This document shows, one piece after another, positions 41,886 to 50,660 of a stretch of 64,000 nt of DNA. This DNA is from Saccharopolyspora shandongensis. GTDB lineage: Bacteria; Actinomycetota; Actinomycetes; Mycobacteriales; Pseudonocardiaceae. Below the pieces are notes generated by a model. The model was not told the DNA's origin and did no database searches. It worked only from the letters and a program-made list of their open reading frames with translations. Positions within the stretch are counted from its first letter, which is position 1; the number at the start of each line of letters is the position of its first letter. The stretch is taken from contig NZ_FNOK01000022.1 of the NCBI RefSeq assembly GCF_900106995.1, positions 1 through 64,000 of the forward strand, given 5' to 3'. Made by a program: the position numbers and the translations under genes.

Positions 41886-44138
41886 ATGTCATCACTGGCG
41901 GATTGGCTGCGGGAGCGCAGCGACGAACAGCTGGTCGCGCTGCTTCGCGCTCGGCCCGACCTCGCGACCCCGCCGCCGGCCGACACCTCGGTGCTGGCGA
42001 CGCGGCTCGGCGTGCGCTCGTCGGTCGCGCGGGCCTGCGAGGACCTCGACTCCTTCGCCCTCGCCACGCTCGAAGCGCTGGTGCTGCTCGACGCCGATGG
42101 CGCGCCGGCGTCGCTGGACGCCGTCGCCGCGATGCTCGGCTCCGATGTCACGGTCGAGCGCGCCCGCCGGTCGGTCGCGCAGCTGCGCGACCTCGCGCTG
42201 GCTTGGGGCGAGGACGCGGAGCTCGCCGTGCCCTCGGCCGCGCGGGAGGCGCTGCCGACCTTCCCCGCCGGGCTCGGACGCCCGGCCGAAGACCTCACCG
42301 AGTCCGTCGCGGAGGCCGCGCTGGCCGAGCTCGGCGAGGAAGAGCGGCGGTTGGTCGAGAAGCTCGCGGGCGGAGCGCCGATCGGCCGCACCAAGGACGC
42401 GGCCCAGCAGGTTCCGCTGGAGCAGGCGACCAACCCGGTGCAACGGCTGCTCGCCAAGGGCCTGCTGCTGCGGCGCGACGCGGAGACCGTCGAGCTGCCG
42501 CGCCAGCTCGCGCTGGTCGTGCGCGGCGACCGGCCGATGGGCGCGGTCGAACCCGACGAGCCGATCCCGGACCTGGCGGGCTCCGATCAATCCACTGTGG
42601 ACAAGACGGCCGGCGGCGCGGCGCTGGAACTGCTGCGGCACGTCGAAGGGCTGCTGAACGCCTGGGGCGAGGAGCCGCCGGACGTGCTGCGCTCCGGCGG
42701 CGTCGGGGTGCGCGACCTGCGCCGCACCGCCAAGGCCATCGAGGTCGACGAGAACCTCCTCGGCCTGCTCGTGGAGGTCGCGGTCGCGGCCAACCTCATC
42801 GCCAACAGCGAGGGCGCGGAACCGCAGTGGGTGCCGACCATCCAGTCCGACACCTGGCTGGCCTCGCCGCCCGAACAGCGTTGGGCCGCGCTGGCCCAGG
42901 CCTGGCTGGACCTGCCGCGCCTGCCGGGCCTGGTCGGTGCCCGCGACGAGAAGGACCGGCTGCTCAACCCGCTGTCCGAGGACCTGCGCCGGCCGCTCGC
43001 GCCGAAGGACCGCCGCCGCATCCTCGACTACCTCGACGAACTGCCCGGCGGGTACGGCGCCCGGCCGGACGACGTCGCCGCCGTGCTCGGCTGGCGCGCG
43101 CCGCGCCGCGGCGGTCGGCTGCGCGACGACCTGGTCCGTTGGACGCTCGCCGAAGCGACCTCTCTCGGTGTCGTGGCGCTGCACGCGCTGACCACCGCCG
43201 GACGCGTGCTGCTCGCCGACGGCGCCGCCGAAGCGGCCCGCCTGCTCGCCGACGCGCTGCCCGAACCGCTCGACCACGTCCTGGTGCAGGCCGACCTCAC
43301 CATCGTCGCGCCGGGCCGCCTCGAACCCGACCTCGCGATCGAGATGAAGCTCATCGCGGACGTCGAATCCGCTGGCAGCGCAACGGTTTACCGCGTCGGC
43401 GACGGCAGCATCCGGCGCGCGCTCGACGCCGGCTACACCGCCGACGACCTGCACGCGCTGTTCCGGACCCGCTCGCGCACGCCGATCCCGCAGTCGCTGA
43501 CCTACCTCATCGACGACGTCGCGCGCCGCCACGGCCGGCTCCGCGCGGGCACCGCCGCGGCCTTCCTGCGCTGCGACGATCCGTTGCTGCTGGCCGAAAT
43601 CCTGGCCAAGCCCGAAGCCGAGGAACTCGAACTCCGCCGCATCGCGCCCACCGTGCTGGTCAGCCCGCTGCCGCTGGCCGACGTGGTCACCGTGCTGCGC
43701 GCGGCCGGGTTCGCGCCGGTCGCCGAAGGCCCGGACGGCAACGTGCTCGACCTCCGGGAGAGCGGGCGGCGCGTGCGCGGCAAGAGCCGCTCGGCCCCGC
43801 CGGCGGCGATCGCCGCGCCGAGCGCGGAGCAGCTCGGCGAGCTCGTGGCGCAGCTGCGAGCCGGCGACCGGGCGGGCACGGCGCGGCGCGGCAGCGCCGT
43901 GAGCCCCGAACGCGGGCGGCCGAGCGCCGAGGCGACGCTGCAGCTGCTGCGCGACGCGGCGCGTCAGCAGCGGAGCGTGTGGCTGGGATTCGTCGACACG
44001 CACGGAGTGCGGAGCCAGCGCGTGGTGCGGCCGGTGCGCGTCGGCGGCGGGATCCTGCAAGGCGTCGACACCAGCAGCGACGAGGTGGGCAACTTCCCGC
44101 TGCACCGAATCATGTCCGTCGCACTCGTCGAGGACTGA
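41886..44138 (+). CDS. Helicase-associated (XPB/Ssl2-N-like) protein, Rv0862c-like
   Basis: 750 aa. N-terminus SLADWLRERSDEQLVALLRARPDLATPPP, then winged-helix-like units (RLLAKGLLLRRDAETVELPRQ), and a C-terminal part with VQADLTIVAPGRLEPDL, YRVGDGSIRRALDAGYTADD, PQSLTYLIDDVARRHGRLR and a WYL-like end (SVWLGFVDTHGVRSQRVVRP). This is the helicase-associated/XPB-Ssl2-N family that in actinobacteria lies beside the XPB-type helicase; from memory Rv0862c next to ercc3 (Rv0861c). Here the helicase is 15 kb away. It has no ATPase motifs of its own. The -10 hexamer TATCGT ends 7 nt before ATG (leaderless). Confidence 0.82.
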   Translation: MSSLADWLRERSDEQLVALLRARPDLATPPPADTSVLATRLGVRSSVARACEDLDSFALATLEALVLLDADGAPASLDAVAAMLGSDVTVERARRSVAQLRDLALAWGEDAELAVPSAAREALPTFPAGLGRPAEDLTESVAEAALAELGEEERRLVEKLAGGAPIGRTKDAAQQVPLEQATNPVQRLLAKGLLLRRDAETVELPRQLALVVRGDRPMGAVEPDEPIPDLAGSDQSTVDKTAGGAALELLRHVEGLLNAWGEEPPDVLRSGGVGVRDLRRTAKAIEVDENLLGLLVEVAVAANLIANSEGAEPQWVPTIQSDTWLASPPEQRWAALAQAWLDLPRLPGLVGARDEKDRLLNPLSEDLRRPLAPKDRRRILDYLDELPGGYGARPDDVAAVLGWRAPRRGGRLRDDLVRWTLAEATSLGVVALHALTTAGRVLLADGAAEAARLLADALPEPLDHVLVQADLTIVAPGRLEPDLAIEMKLIADVESAGSATVYRVGDGSIRRALDAGYTADDLHALFRTRSRTPIPQSLTYLIDDVARRHGRLRAGTAAAFLRCDDPLLLAEILAKPEAEELELRRIAPTVLVSPLPLADVVTVLRAAGFAPVAEGPDGNVLDLRESGRRVRGKSRSAPPAAIAAPSAEQLGELVAQLRAGDRAGTARRGSAVSPERGRPSAEATLQLLRDAARQQRSVWLGFVDTHGVRSQRVVRPVRVGGGILQGVDTSSDEVGNFPLHRIMSVALVED

Positions 44139-44146
44139 TCTTCCCC

Positions 44147-44177
44147 TTGACCTCACACCGATGTGAAGGTCGATGAT
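44147..44177 (+). promoter_or_regulatory. MerR/SoxR-type promoter candidate
   Basis: TTGACC (44147-44152) is followed by a 19-nt spacer holding the dyad ACCT-CACA...TGTG-A-AGGT, then GATGAT as weak -10. An overlong 19-nt spacer with a centred dyad is the mark of MerR-class promoters, including SoxR. A 31-codon frame (44184-44279) follows whose TGA overlaps the next GTG, a possible leader peptide. No merR gene is nearby. Confidence 0.4.
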
Positions 44178-44275
44178 CGAGCGGTGACCACCAACCGTTC
44201 GAAGCCGAGTCTCCTGCGCGGGGACGATCGCGCGGCGATGATCGAGCGGTTCCGCAAGCTCTCGGAGGTTCGACC

Positions 44276-44707
44276 GTGACCACCACACCGTTCAACCCAC
44301 ACGCGCTGCTCGCGGAGAGCCGGCTCGGCGTGCTCGCGACGATCAAGTCGGACGGCCGCCCGCAGCTCTCCCCCGTCATGCCCTCCTACGACGAGGAGTC
44401 CGGGGTCATCCGCATCTCGACGAGGGCGGGGCTGGCCAAGACGGCGAACCTGCGCCGGGATCCGCGGGCCGCGCTGGAAGTCACCGGCCCCGACGGCTTC
44501 ACGTGGGCCACCGCCGAGGGCACCGCGACGCTCACCGGGCCGGGCACCGATCCGCACGGCCCCGAGGTCGAGGCGCTGGTGGACTACTACCGCGAGGCCG
44601 CCGGGGAGCACCCGGACTGGGACGAGTACCGGTCGGTGATGGTGTCCGATCGAAGGGTGCTCATCACGATCGCGGTCGAGCGCGTGTACGGCGCCGAAAT
44701 CCGCTGA
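44276..44707 (+). CDS. PPOX-class F420-dependent flavoprotein/oxidoreductase
   Basis: 143 aa, GTG start. Split-barrel FMN/F420-binding fold: ALLAESRLGVLATIKSDGRP, QLSPVMPSYDEESGVIRIST, KTANLRRDPRAALEVTG, then YREAAGEHPDWDEYRSVMV. This fits the Rv1155-like PPOX family of F420-dependent reductases, usually dimeric and cytoplasmic. The substrate is unknown. Its GTG overlaps a possible 31-codon leader frame, and a MerR/SoxR-like promoter lies 100 bp upstream, suggesting redox or drug control. Confidence 0.82.
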   Translation: MTTTPFNPHALLAESRLGVLATIKSDGRPQLSPVMPSYDEESGVIRISTRAGLAKTANLRRDPRAALEVTGPDGFTWATAEGTATLTGPGTDPHGPEVEALVDYYREAAGEHPDWDEYRSVMVSDRRVLITIAVERVYGAEIR

Positions 44708-44786
44708 CAGCACGCCGAAAGCTCCGAGGCCAGAACTCGCGAGAACTCGTTCCGCGCACTGGTTCGCCCCCGCTGGCTGACGTGAG

Positions 44787-44978
44787 GTGAACGGCCCGTT
44801 CGCCTCGATAGGAGAGGTGAACGGCCCGTTCACCTCATCCGCCCGAGGCCGGTGGACACCGTTGGAGTTGAGGCGAACGGCCTGTTCGTCTCGATAGGCG
44901 AGGCGAACAGGCCGTTGACTCCACCGTCCGGAAGGCGCCGCCGCCCTACGGCGACCCCACTTGACGACATCCCGAACA
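44787..44978. repeat. Composite family-2 repeat (four hairpins plus TGTTCGGGATGT block)
   Basis: Four 17-bp palindromes of the GTGAACGGCCCGTTCAC type at 44787-44803, 44817-44833, 44873-44889 and 44903-44919, the last two slightly degraded. Pairs are joined by CTCGATAGG(A/C)GAG. A 36-bp block at 44943-44978 matches 29 of 36 positions of 16907-16942 in reverse orientation. It fills the gap between the PPOX gene and the conservon. Confidence 0.78.
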
Positions 44979-45018
44979 GCCTCAGCCGCAGTCCAAGACG
45001 CTCACGAGCGCTGCGAGA

Positions 45019-45615
45019 TCAGCGTGCCGTGGCCATGCGCTGGCGCATGGCGTGCTCCACCAGGGTGATCAGGGCGTGCTTGGTGGATTCGCGGTTCCGG
45101 GCGTCGCAGGTGATCATCGGGACCGAGGCGTCGATCGTCAACGCCTCCCGGATGTCCTCCTGGCGGTGGTGCATCACGCCGTCGAAGGTGTTCACCGCGA
45201 TGATGTAGGGCAGGCCGCGGTCGTCGAAGAAGTCGATCGAGGCGAACGCGTCGGCCAGTCGCCGGGTGTCCACCAGCACCACCGCGCCGATCGCGCCGCG
45301 CACCAAGTCGTCCCACATGAACCAGAACCGGTGCTGCCCGGGCGTGCCGAACAGGTAGAGGATCAGGTCCGAATCAAGCGAAACCCGGCCGAAGTCCATC
45401 GCCACCGTGGTCGTGACCTTGCCCGGCGTCGCGCTGAGGTCGTCGACCCCGACGCTCGCCTCGGTCATGACCGCCTCGGTGGTCAACGGCACGATCTCGG
45501 ACACCGAGCCGACGAAAGTCGTCTTCCCGACCCCGAAACCACCGGCGACCACGATCTTCGTCGAGGTCTTCTGGCCGGCCGCATTCGATCGGGGATCAGA
45601 GCCTGCGAAGCCCAC
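45019..45615 (-). CDS. cvnD: Conservon GTPase
   Basis: 198 aa. G1/Walker A VVAGGFGVGKTTFVGS, switch region TVAMDFGRV, G3 LFGTPGQHRFWFMWDDL, G4-like AVNTFDG. This is the Ras-like GTPase of the cvn operons (CvnD of S. coelicolor), peripheral to the membrane complex formed with CvnA-C. The GTG at 45615 overlaps the cvnC end by 20 bp, and its position gives the family start VGFAGSDPR. Last gene of the operon. Confidence 0.9.
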   Translation of the reverse strand: MGFAGSDPRSNAAGQKTSTKIVVAGGFGVGKTTFVGSVSEIVPLTTEAVMTEASVGVDDLSATPGKVTTTVAMDFGRVSLDSDLILYLFGTPGQHRFWFMWDDLVRGAIGAVVLVDTRRLADAFASIDFFDDRGLPYIIAVNTFDGVMHHRQEDIREALTIDASVPMITCDARNRESTKHALITLVEHAMRQRMATAR

Positions 45616-46339
45616 TGAGCACCCTTTCCAAGAACTCCATGGACGGCCGATCACCCACGACCATGCCACTGTCATGAATCAGAACCAGGCCGGTGTCGGC
45701 CATGTCGCCGATCAGCACCCGAACCACGCCCAACGGCAGGCGCAGGTGCGCGGCCACCTCGGCCACCGAGCGAGCCTCCAGGCACAACTCGGAGATCGAC
45801 CGGTGCTCGGACCTGGTCTGGGTCGCCTGTGTGCGACCGCGTTCGCTGGTGGTCACCAGCGTCTCGATAGCAAGATCATAATCGGTGCGGGTGCGCCCGC
45901 GCGTGCGGGCGTACGGCCGCACCAACGACCCGCCGTCGAAGCCGTCGGACTCCTCCGGGTCGATGGCCGGGATCGCCGGCATCGACCCCGAAATCGACGG
46001 CATGGACTGCGAAATCGCTGACATCGGCTGGGAAATCGACGGCATCGACTGGGAAATCGGCGACATCGACTGCGAGATCGACGGCATCGACACCGAAGGC
46101 GGCCCGCCGTCGGCCGGCCTGGGGGGACCAGCGACCTCGGGCACCGAGTTGTAGCTGGAGCCGAACAGGTCCGCGCCCGGGCCGCCGAACAGCGCTCGGT
46201 CGTACCCGCCGATCGACTCGCCGCCCTGTCCGGCGGCGCCGTCGTCGACGAAGTCGTCCTGCCAGGAATCGGCGCTCAGCCGCTTGTTGTAGAGGCGGAA
46301 CAGGTCACCGTCCCAGCTGGGCTCGGAACCGGTGTTCAT
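45596..46339 (-). CDS. cvnC: Conservon DUF742 protein with internal Ser/Met/Ile repeats
   Basis: 247 aa. The C-terminal DUF742 domain (residues about 135-247) is typical: LVRPYARTRGRTRTDYDLAI, ELCLEARSVAEVAAHLRLPL, VRVLIGDMADTGLVLIH. It is a winged-helix-like domain. The N-terminal half is a long extension; residues 83-126 are about six copies of a 7-8 residue unit, (I/M)SQSMPS. Standard DUF742 proteins are near 120-140 aa, so this one is about twice as long. CvnC is thought to bridge CvnA and the GTPase. Confidence 0.9.
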   Translation of the reverse strand: MNTGSEPSWDGDLFRLYNKRLSADSWQDDFVDDGAAGQGGESIGGYDRALFGGPGADLFGSSYNSVPEVAGPPRPADGGPPSVSMPSISQSMSPISQSMPSISQPMSAISQSMPSISGSMPAIPAIDPEESDGFDGGSLVRPYARTRGRTRTDYDLAIETLVTTSERGRTQATQTRSEHRSISELCLEARSVAEVAAHLRLPLGVVRVLIGDMADTGLVLIHDSGMVVGDRPSMEFLERVLSGLRRL

Positions 46340-46371
46340 GGCGAGCTCCCCTCAGCGTTCCGCAACCGGAC

Positions 46372-46803
46372 TCACCGGCGAACCATGCCTTGCAGCTGCG
46401 CCCGCAGTTCCGGCGTGAGCTGCCGGCCGACCCGCTCCACCAGCAAGGTCATCTCGTAGGCGACCAAGCCGATGTCGGCGTTCGGCGCGGCCAGCACCGC
46501 GAGGCAGGAACCGTCGCTGATGGACATCAGGAACAGGTAGCCCTGCTCCATCTCGACCACGGTCTGGGTGACCTCACCGGCTTCGAAGCAGCGCGCTGCG
46601 CCCTGCGTGAGGCTGACCAGCCCGGAGGCGACAGCGGACAACTGCTCGGCTCGGTCCCGCGGCAAACCCTGGGACCCGGCGAGCAGCAGGCCATCCGCGG
46701 AGACGACCACCGAGTGCGCCACGCCGGGGACGCGACGCACGAAGTCGGTGATCAGCCAGCTGAAGCTGTTGCTGCTCGTCGGTTGCTGCACGGACCCGTT
46801 CAC
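46372..46803 (-). CDS. cvnB: Conservon roadblock/LC7 protein
   Basis: 143 aa. Roadblock/LC7 fold: [60 protein letters not shown], and a C-terminal helix [20 protein letters not shown]. Such proteins act as regulators of small GTPases. ATG overlaps the cvnA stop by 4 bp (ATGA), so translation is coupled. Confidence 0.93.
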   Translation of the reverse strand: MNGSVQQPTSSNSFSWLITDFVRRVPGVAHSVVVSADGLLLAGSQGLPRDRAEQLSAVASGLVSLTQGAARCFEAGEVTQTVVEMEQGYLFLMSISDGSCLAVLAAPNADIGLVAYEMTLLVERVGRQLTPELRAQLQGMVRR

Positions 46804-49800
46804 TCCTGCTCCTCGGGACGGCTCGGATTCGAGCGGGGTGTTTCGGTGGAAACCGGTTCGGCCTTGGAATGCCTACCGCGTGTGACACCCTGCTGGAAGT
46901 TCGCCATCCGGCCGCGCACGGCGTCTGCCGAACGCGGGGTGGCGGGCTTGCGGCGGGGGGTCTGCGGGGTGCGCGGTGCGGCGGAGCCGGGCACCAGGTT
47001 CGTCTTGGGCACGCGCTTGGGCAGCCCGGCGGAGGTGGTCTCCTGGACCTGCTGGGTCTGCAGCAGCGCCTCGGCGGCCCGCCAGCCGTCGTCGGCCGAA
47101 CCCCAGCCGGGATCCGGGGTTTTGGTGCGCGGCACCTCGTCGACGACGGTTTCTTCCAGAATGCTGGGCTGCTCCGGCTCGACCGGCGCTTCGGCCGGGA
47201 CCGGGGCCGGCGGCGCGGCCGGGGTCGCCGACGCAGCCGCGGAATCGTCCACATCGGACTCGCGGAACCACTGCGAGAGCACGGCTTCGTAGATAGGCAG
47301 ACGTTGAGTCGGCGCGTCGTCCATGTCCCAGGCGGCCCCTCTCGGCTCGTCGTCGGCGAACGCCGGCGCCTGGCCGTCGGTGCCTTCGACTGGGCCGCCC
47401 CCTCGGGCCCAGGACACCGAGGCCGGCTCCTGCCGGGTTCCGTTGTCCGTTGCGCCATCGGAGTCCGCGGTGCCGAAGAGGCCACCGCTCAAGCCTGATC
47501 CGTTCAGTCCGCTGCCGTTGTACGCCGGTTCGAACGGCTCGGCGGCCGGGAATTCGGCCGGCACGAAGTTGGCCGTCTTCTCCGCCTCGAACGGGCTGTG
47601 GAACAGGTCCGCCGGCCCGGTGGGCTCGACAGGTGCCCCGCACTGTCCGTCGTGGGAATCCGCGAACCGGTCCCCGGTGCTCTCCTCGCTCGGCCACTGC
47701 TCGGCGTGGACGTCGTCCGCGGGCGCCTTCGACGCGTCGTCCCACTCCGGAACGTCGGTGGCGCCGAAGGAATCGCCGCTGGACACCGTCACCGAGTACT
47801 GGGTCGACAGCTCGGTGTCGTCGACGTCCGGTTCGTCTTCCTGCTGCGGCATCGGCGTGAACGCGGTGGCCTGCTCGATGCCGGCCAGCGACGGCAGCGG
47901 CGCGCGCTCGGTGGGCGGGTCGATCCCGCGGTCGGAACCGGCGGCGCGGCCGCCGAAGGCCGCGGCCAGCCCGAGGTGCGTGCCGGTCTCGCTGAACTCC
48001 TGGCGCCGCTCCTCGGCGAGCGCCGCGCGCGGCACGTCGGGCATCGGCTTCGGGCCGTCCGGCGTCAGCTGGACGACGAGCTCGCCGGCCAGGTGCACCG
48101 TCGCGGTGACGCCGCCTTCCAGGTTGTCGTTGTTGTGCAGCTCGACCCGGATGTCGTGGCGCCGGGACAGCTGCCCGACCACGAACAGACCCATCCGGCG
48201 GGACACCGCGACGTCGATCTCCGGCGGCCGGGTGAGCCGGTCGTTGATCTCGTCGATCTCGCTGGCGTCGATGCCCACGCCGCGGTCGCGGATCTCGATG
48301 ACGAGTTCCTGCCTGCGGTAGGCGGTCCGGACGGTGACCTCGGTGTCCGGGTTGGAGAACACCGTGGCGTTCTCCAACAGCTCGGCGACCAGGTGCACGA
48401 AGTCGTTGACCACGCGGCCCTGGATGGCCAGGTCGGGCGCGTCGACCACGGCGACCCGCGCGTACTGCTCGACCTCGGACACCGCGGCGCCGAGCACCTC
48501 GTTGAGCGGCACCGGGCGCATCATCCGGCGGGTCAGGTCGGTGCCGCCGAGGATCAGCAGGTTCTCGTTGTTCCGGCGCATGCGGGTCGCCAGGTGGTCC
48601 AGCTCGAACAGGCTGCTCAGCTGGTCCGGGTCCTGCTCGTCCTGCTCCAGCCGGTCGATCAGGGCCAGCTGCCGCTGCACCAGGGTCTGGCTGCGGCGCG
48701 CCAGGTTGACGAACAGGTCGTTGACGTTGGTGCGCAGCAGCGCCTGCTCGGCGGCCAGCCGCAGCGCCTGCTGGTGCACCGCGTCGAAGGTGCGGGCCAC
48801 CTGCCCGATCTCCTCGCTGGAGTGCACCGGCACCGGCGGCACCGTGATCTGAGTGGCGGCGCTCGGGTTCTCGTTCACCTTCTCGATCGCTTCGGGCAGG
48901 CTCTTCTGCGCGATCTCCAGGGCCCCGTAGCGGAGGGTGCGCAGCGGCCGCAGCATCGAGCGCGCGATGTAGGCCGCGACGCCGAAGGCGACCAGCAGCA
49001 GCAGCAACAGCAGCGCCGAGTCGCGGACCACCGACCACCAGGCGGAATCGGCGAGCTCGGTGGCGTCGTCGTGGAAGTCGGCGAGCACCGAGTCCTCCAC
49101 CGAGCGGACCAGGTCGGTGCGCTTGCCCGACTGCGTGCCCCACTCCAGCGGGTTGATGCCCAGCGACTGCTGCTTGCGGTCGGCCGCGATCAGCGCGCTC
49201 TGCTCGATCTGCTCCGAGTCGTCCACCTCGGCGCCGGCGACACGCGCCGAGTAGAGGGCGCGCTGTTCGGGCGTGGCGGCGTTCTCGAACTCTGCGTAGG
49301 CGGCCTCGAAGCGGGCGTTCGCGGCGCGGACCGCGTCGGTCTGCCCGGTGAGGAAGCGGTTGAGCAGCCCGGCGCTGAGCAGGATCGAGCGCTGCTGGGC
49401 CAGCTGCTCCTTGGCCCGGCCGAGCGCCTCGGCGGCCCGGGCGGTCTGGCTGACCTGGGTGTTGACCGCAGAGGTCGCGATCATCCGGTTGATCTGCAGC
49501 AGGTTGTCGAGCACCGAGTTGTAGGCGACCAACGTCTGCGGGCCGGTGAACCGGTCGTTGATGGTGGCGCGCAGGGCGCTGAGGCTGTCGAGCCGGTGGG
49601 TCGCGCTCTGGTAGGCGCTGCGGACCTCCGGCGAGAAGTCCACCACCCGGTCGTCGTAGGCGCGGAGCTGCTGGACCGCGGCGTCGACGCGCTGACCCTG
49701 CGCGGCGTAGTCGGCGCCCGCGTTGCCGCCGTTGGCGGTGGTGAACACGATCGCGAAGTCACGCTCGCGCTGCAGCTCGTGCGTCAGGTTCGAGGCCTGC

Positions 49801-50021
49801 TGGCCGAGTTCGACCTGCTCGACGATGGTGTTCAGCCGGGACTGGGTGGCGAGGCCGTCGTACACCCGGATACCGCCGACGCCGAGCGCGGCCAAGGTCG
49901 GGACGAGCAGGACGGCGGCCATCTTGTACCGGAGGCGCCAGTTGCGCAGCCACCACGTCTTGGACCGGCCAGCCGGTTCGGTGGCTGCGTCGGCTCCGGT
50001 AGCGGGGTCGTTGTTGAGCAT
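46800..50021 (-). CDS. cvnA: Conservon sensor kinase-like protein
   Basis: 1073 aa from ATG 50021 (AGGAAACAGGG upstream; a Met further upstream has no ribosome site). TM1 residues 34-54, a ~280-residue extracellular NIT-type helical sensor, TM2 334-353, HAMP ([20 protein letters not shown]), coiled coil, then an HATPase domain: [46 protein letters not shown]. No clear H-box histidine, as is common in CvnA proteins. The last ~400 residues are acidic and disordered. Upstream the 639-bp gap to the binding-protein gene contains its promoter, which I could not place exactly. Confidence 0.9.
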   Translation of the reverse strand: MLNNDPATGADAATEPAGRSKTWWLRNWRLRYKMAAVLLVPTLAALGVGGIRVYDGLATQSRLNTIVEQVELGQQASNLTHELQRERDFAIVFTTANGGNAGADYAAQGQRVDAAVQQLRAYDDRVVDFSPEVRSAYQSATHRLDSLSALRATINDRFTGPQTLVAYNSVLDNLLQINRMIATSAVNTQVSQTARAAEALGRAKEQLAQQRSILLSAGLLNRFLTGQTDAVRAANARFEAAYAEFENAATPEQRALYSARVAGAEVDDSEQIEQSALIAADRKQQSLGINPLEWGTQSGKRTDLVRSVEDSVLADFHDDATELADSAWWSVVRDSALLLLLLLVAFGVAAYIARSMLRPLRTLRYGALEIAQKSLPEAIEKVNENPSAATQITVPPVPVHSSEEIGQVARTFDAVHQQALRLAAEQALLRTNVNDLFVNLARRSQTLVQRQLALIDRLEQDEQDPDQLSSLFELDHLATRMRRNNENLLILGGTDLTRRMMRPVPLNEVLGAAVSEVEQYARVAVVDAPDLAIQGRVVNDFVHLVAELLENATVFSNPDTEVTVRTAYRRQELVIEIRDRGVGIDASEIDEINDRLTRPPEIDVAVSRRMGLFVVGQLSRRHDIRVELHNNDNLEGGVTATVHLAGELVVQLTPDGPKPMPDVPRAALAEERRQEFSETGTHLGLAAAFGGRAAGSDRGIDPPTERAPLPSLAGIEQATAFTPMPQQEDEPDVDDTELSTQYSVTVSSGDSFGATDVPEWDDASKAPADDVHAEQWPSEESTGDRFADSHDGQCGAPVEPTGPADLFHSPFEAEKTANFVPAEFPAAEPFEPAYNGSGLNGSGLSGGLFGTADSDGATDNGTRQEPASVSWARGGGPVEGTDGQAPAFADDEPRGAAWDMDDAPTQRLPIYEAVLSQWFRESDVDDSAAASATPAAPPAPVPAEAPVEPEQPSILEETVVDEVPRTKTPDPGWGSADDGWRAAEALLQTQQVQETTSAGLPKRVPKTNLVPGSAAPRTPQTPRRKPATPRSADAVRGRMANFQQGVTRGRHSKAEPVSTETPRSNPSRPEEQE

Positions 50022-50396
50022 CCCTGTTTCCTGCGCTGCGGCGGACATGTGCGGCACCGCCACGGCTAGCTGCCTCTCCGCGCCGCGACAGTGTTGATCC
50101 TCGTGCTGGGAACGTGCCCGCGATCCGACGCGGCGGCGCCAGGTACCCACAAGCGGGTCGGTGGTTCTCCGGCTCGCGCCAAATCCCCAGCGACCCAGAC
50201 TCTGTCAGCCCGGCTTGCCATCACACTCCCTGGTCACAACGTGCATCCCCCGAAGCAGAGGCCAGTCACCTCGACGGGCGAGACTATACTTAACTGGCCG
50301 TCACAAGTCAGGCCCCCAGAGAGAGAGTTCATCACTCGGGAGAGTGGTATGACCAACACTGGGCCATCCGTGTGACCTGTGCCTAGTTACGCCCAG

Positions 50397-50425
50397 TTGT
50401 CGGGCTTAGTTCAACGTTCTACAGT
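50397..50425 (+). promoter_or_regulatory. Promoter of the first binding-protein gene
   Basis: TTGTCG (50397-50402), 17-nt spacer, TACAGT (50420-50425): a good housekeeping-type promoter. The same hexamers and spacing recur at 51904-51932 ahead of the second binding protein, with a matching upstream stretch (CTAGTTACGCCC here, CTAATTACACC there). Confidence 0.72.
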
Positions 50426-50660
50426 TCATGGGCACCCGCACCCCGCCACAGCCCGGGAGACGTAAAACTTCGCACAAGGGCCGAAACACCCCCGGCGCAC
50501 GCGACCGGCGGGGCTCGCCCGATTCGTGGCTCAGTCCACTGTGCACCTGCGCTCCTCCCGGACTTCTCGAGGGGTGAACTTCGCGCCGTCTCGGCAAAGC
50601 TGCGCCACCGACACCGCCGCAGCCGCCGCTCCACGTCGCACCCAATGCAAGGAGGAACAG

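Noticed and set aside
45962-46093. CRISPR-like array
   Set aside because: The repeats are short, without unique spacers, in frame with the DUF742 gene, and translate to a regular amino-acid repeat.
50349-50375. An 8-codon upstream peptide (MTNTGPSV) as attenuator for the importer
   Set aside because: It has a ribosome site but lies upstream of the predicted promoter (50397-50425), so it would not be in that mRNA, and it lacks regulatory codons such as clustered Cys.
50426-50660. A known riboswitch in the binding-protein leader
   Set aside because: No consensus of cobalamin, SAM, TPP, FMN, glycine or other familiar classes could be recognised in this leader or in the one at 51933-52171.
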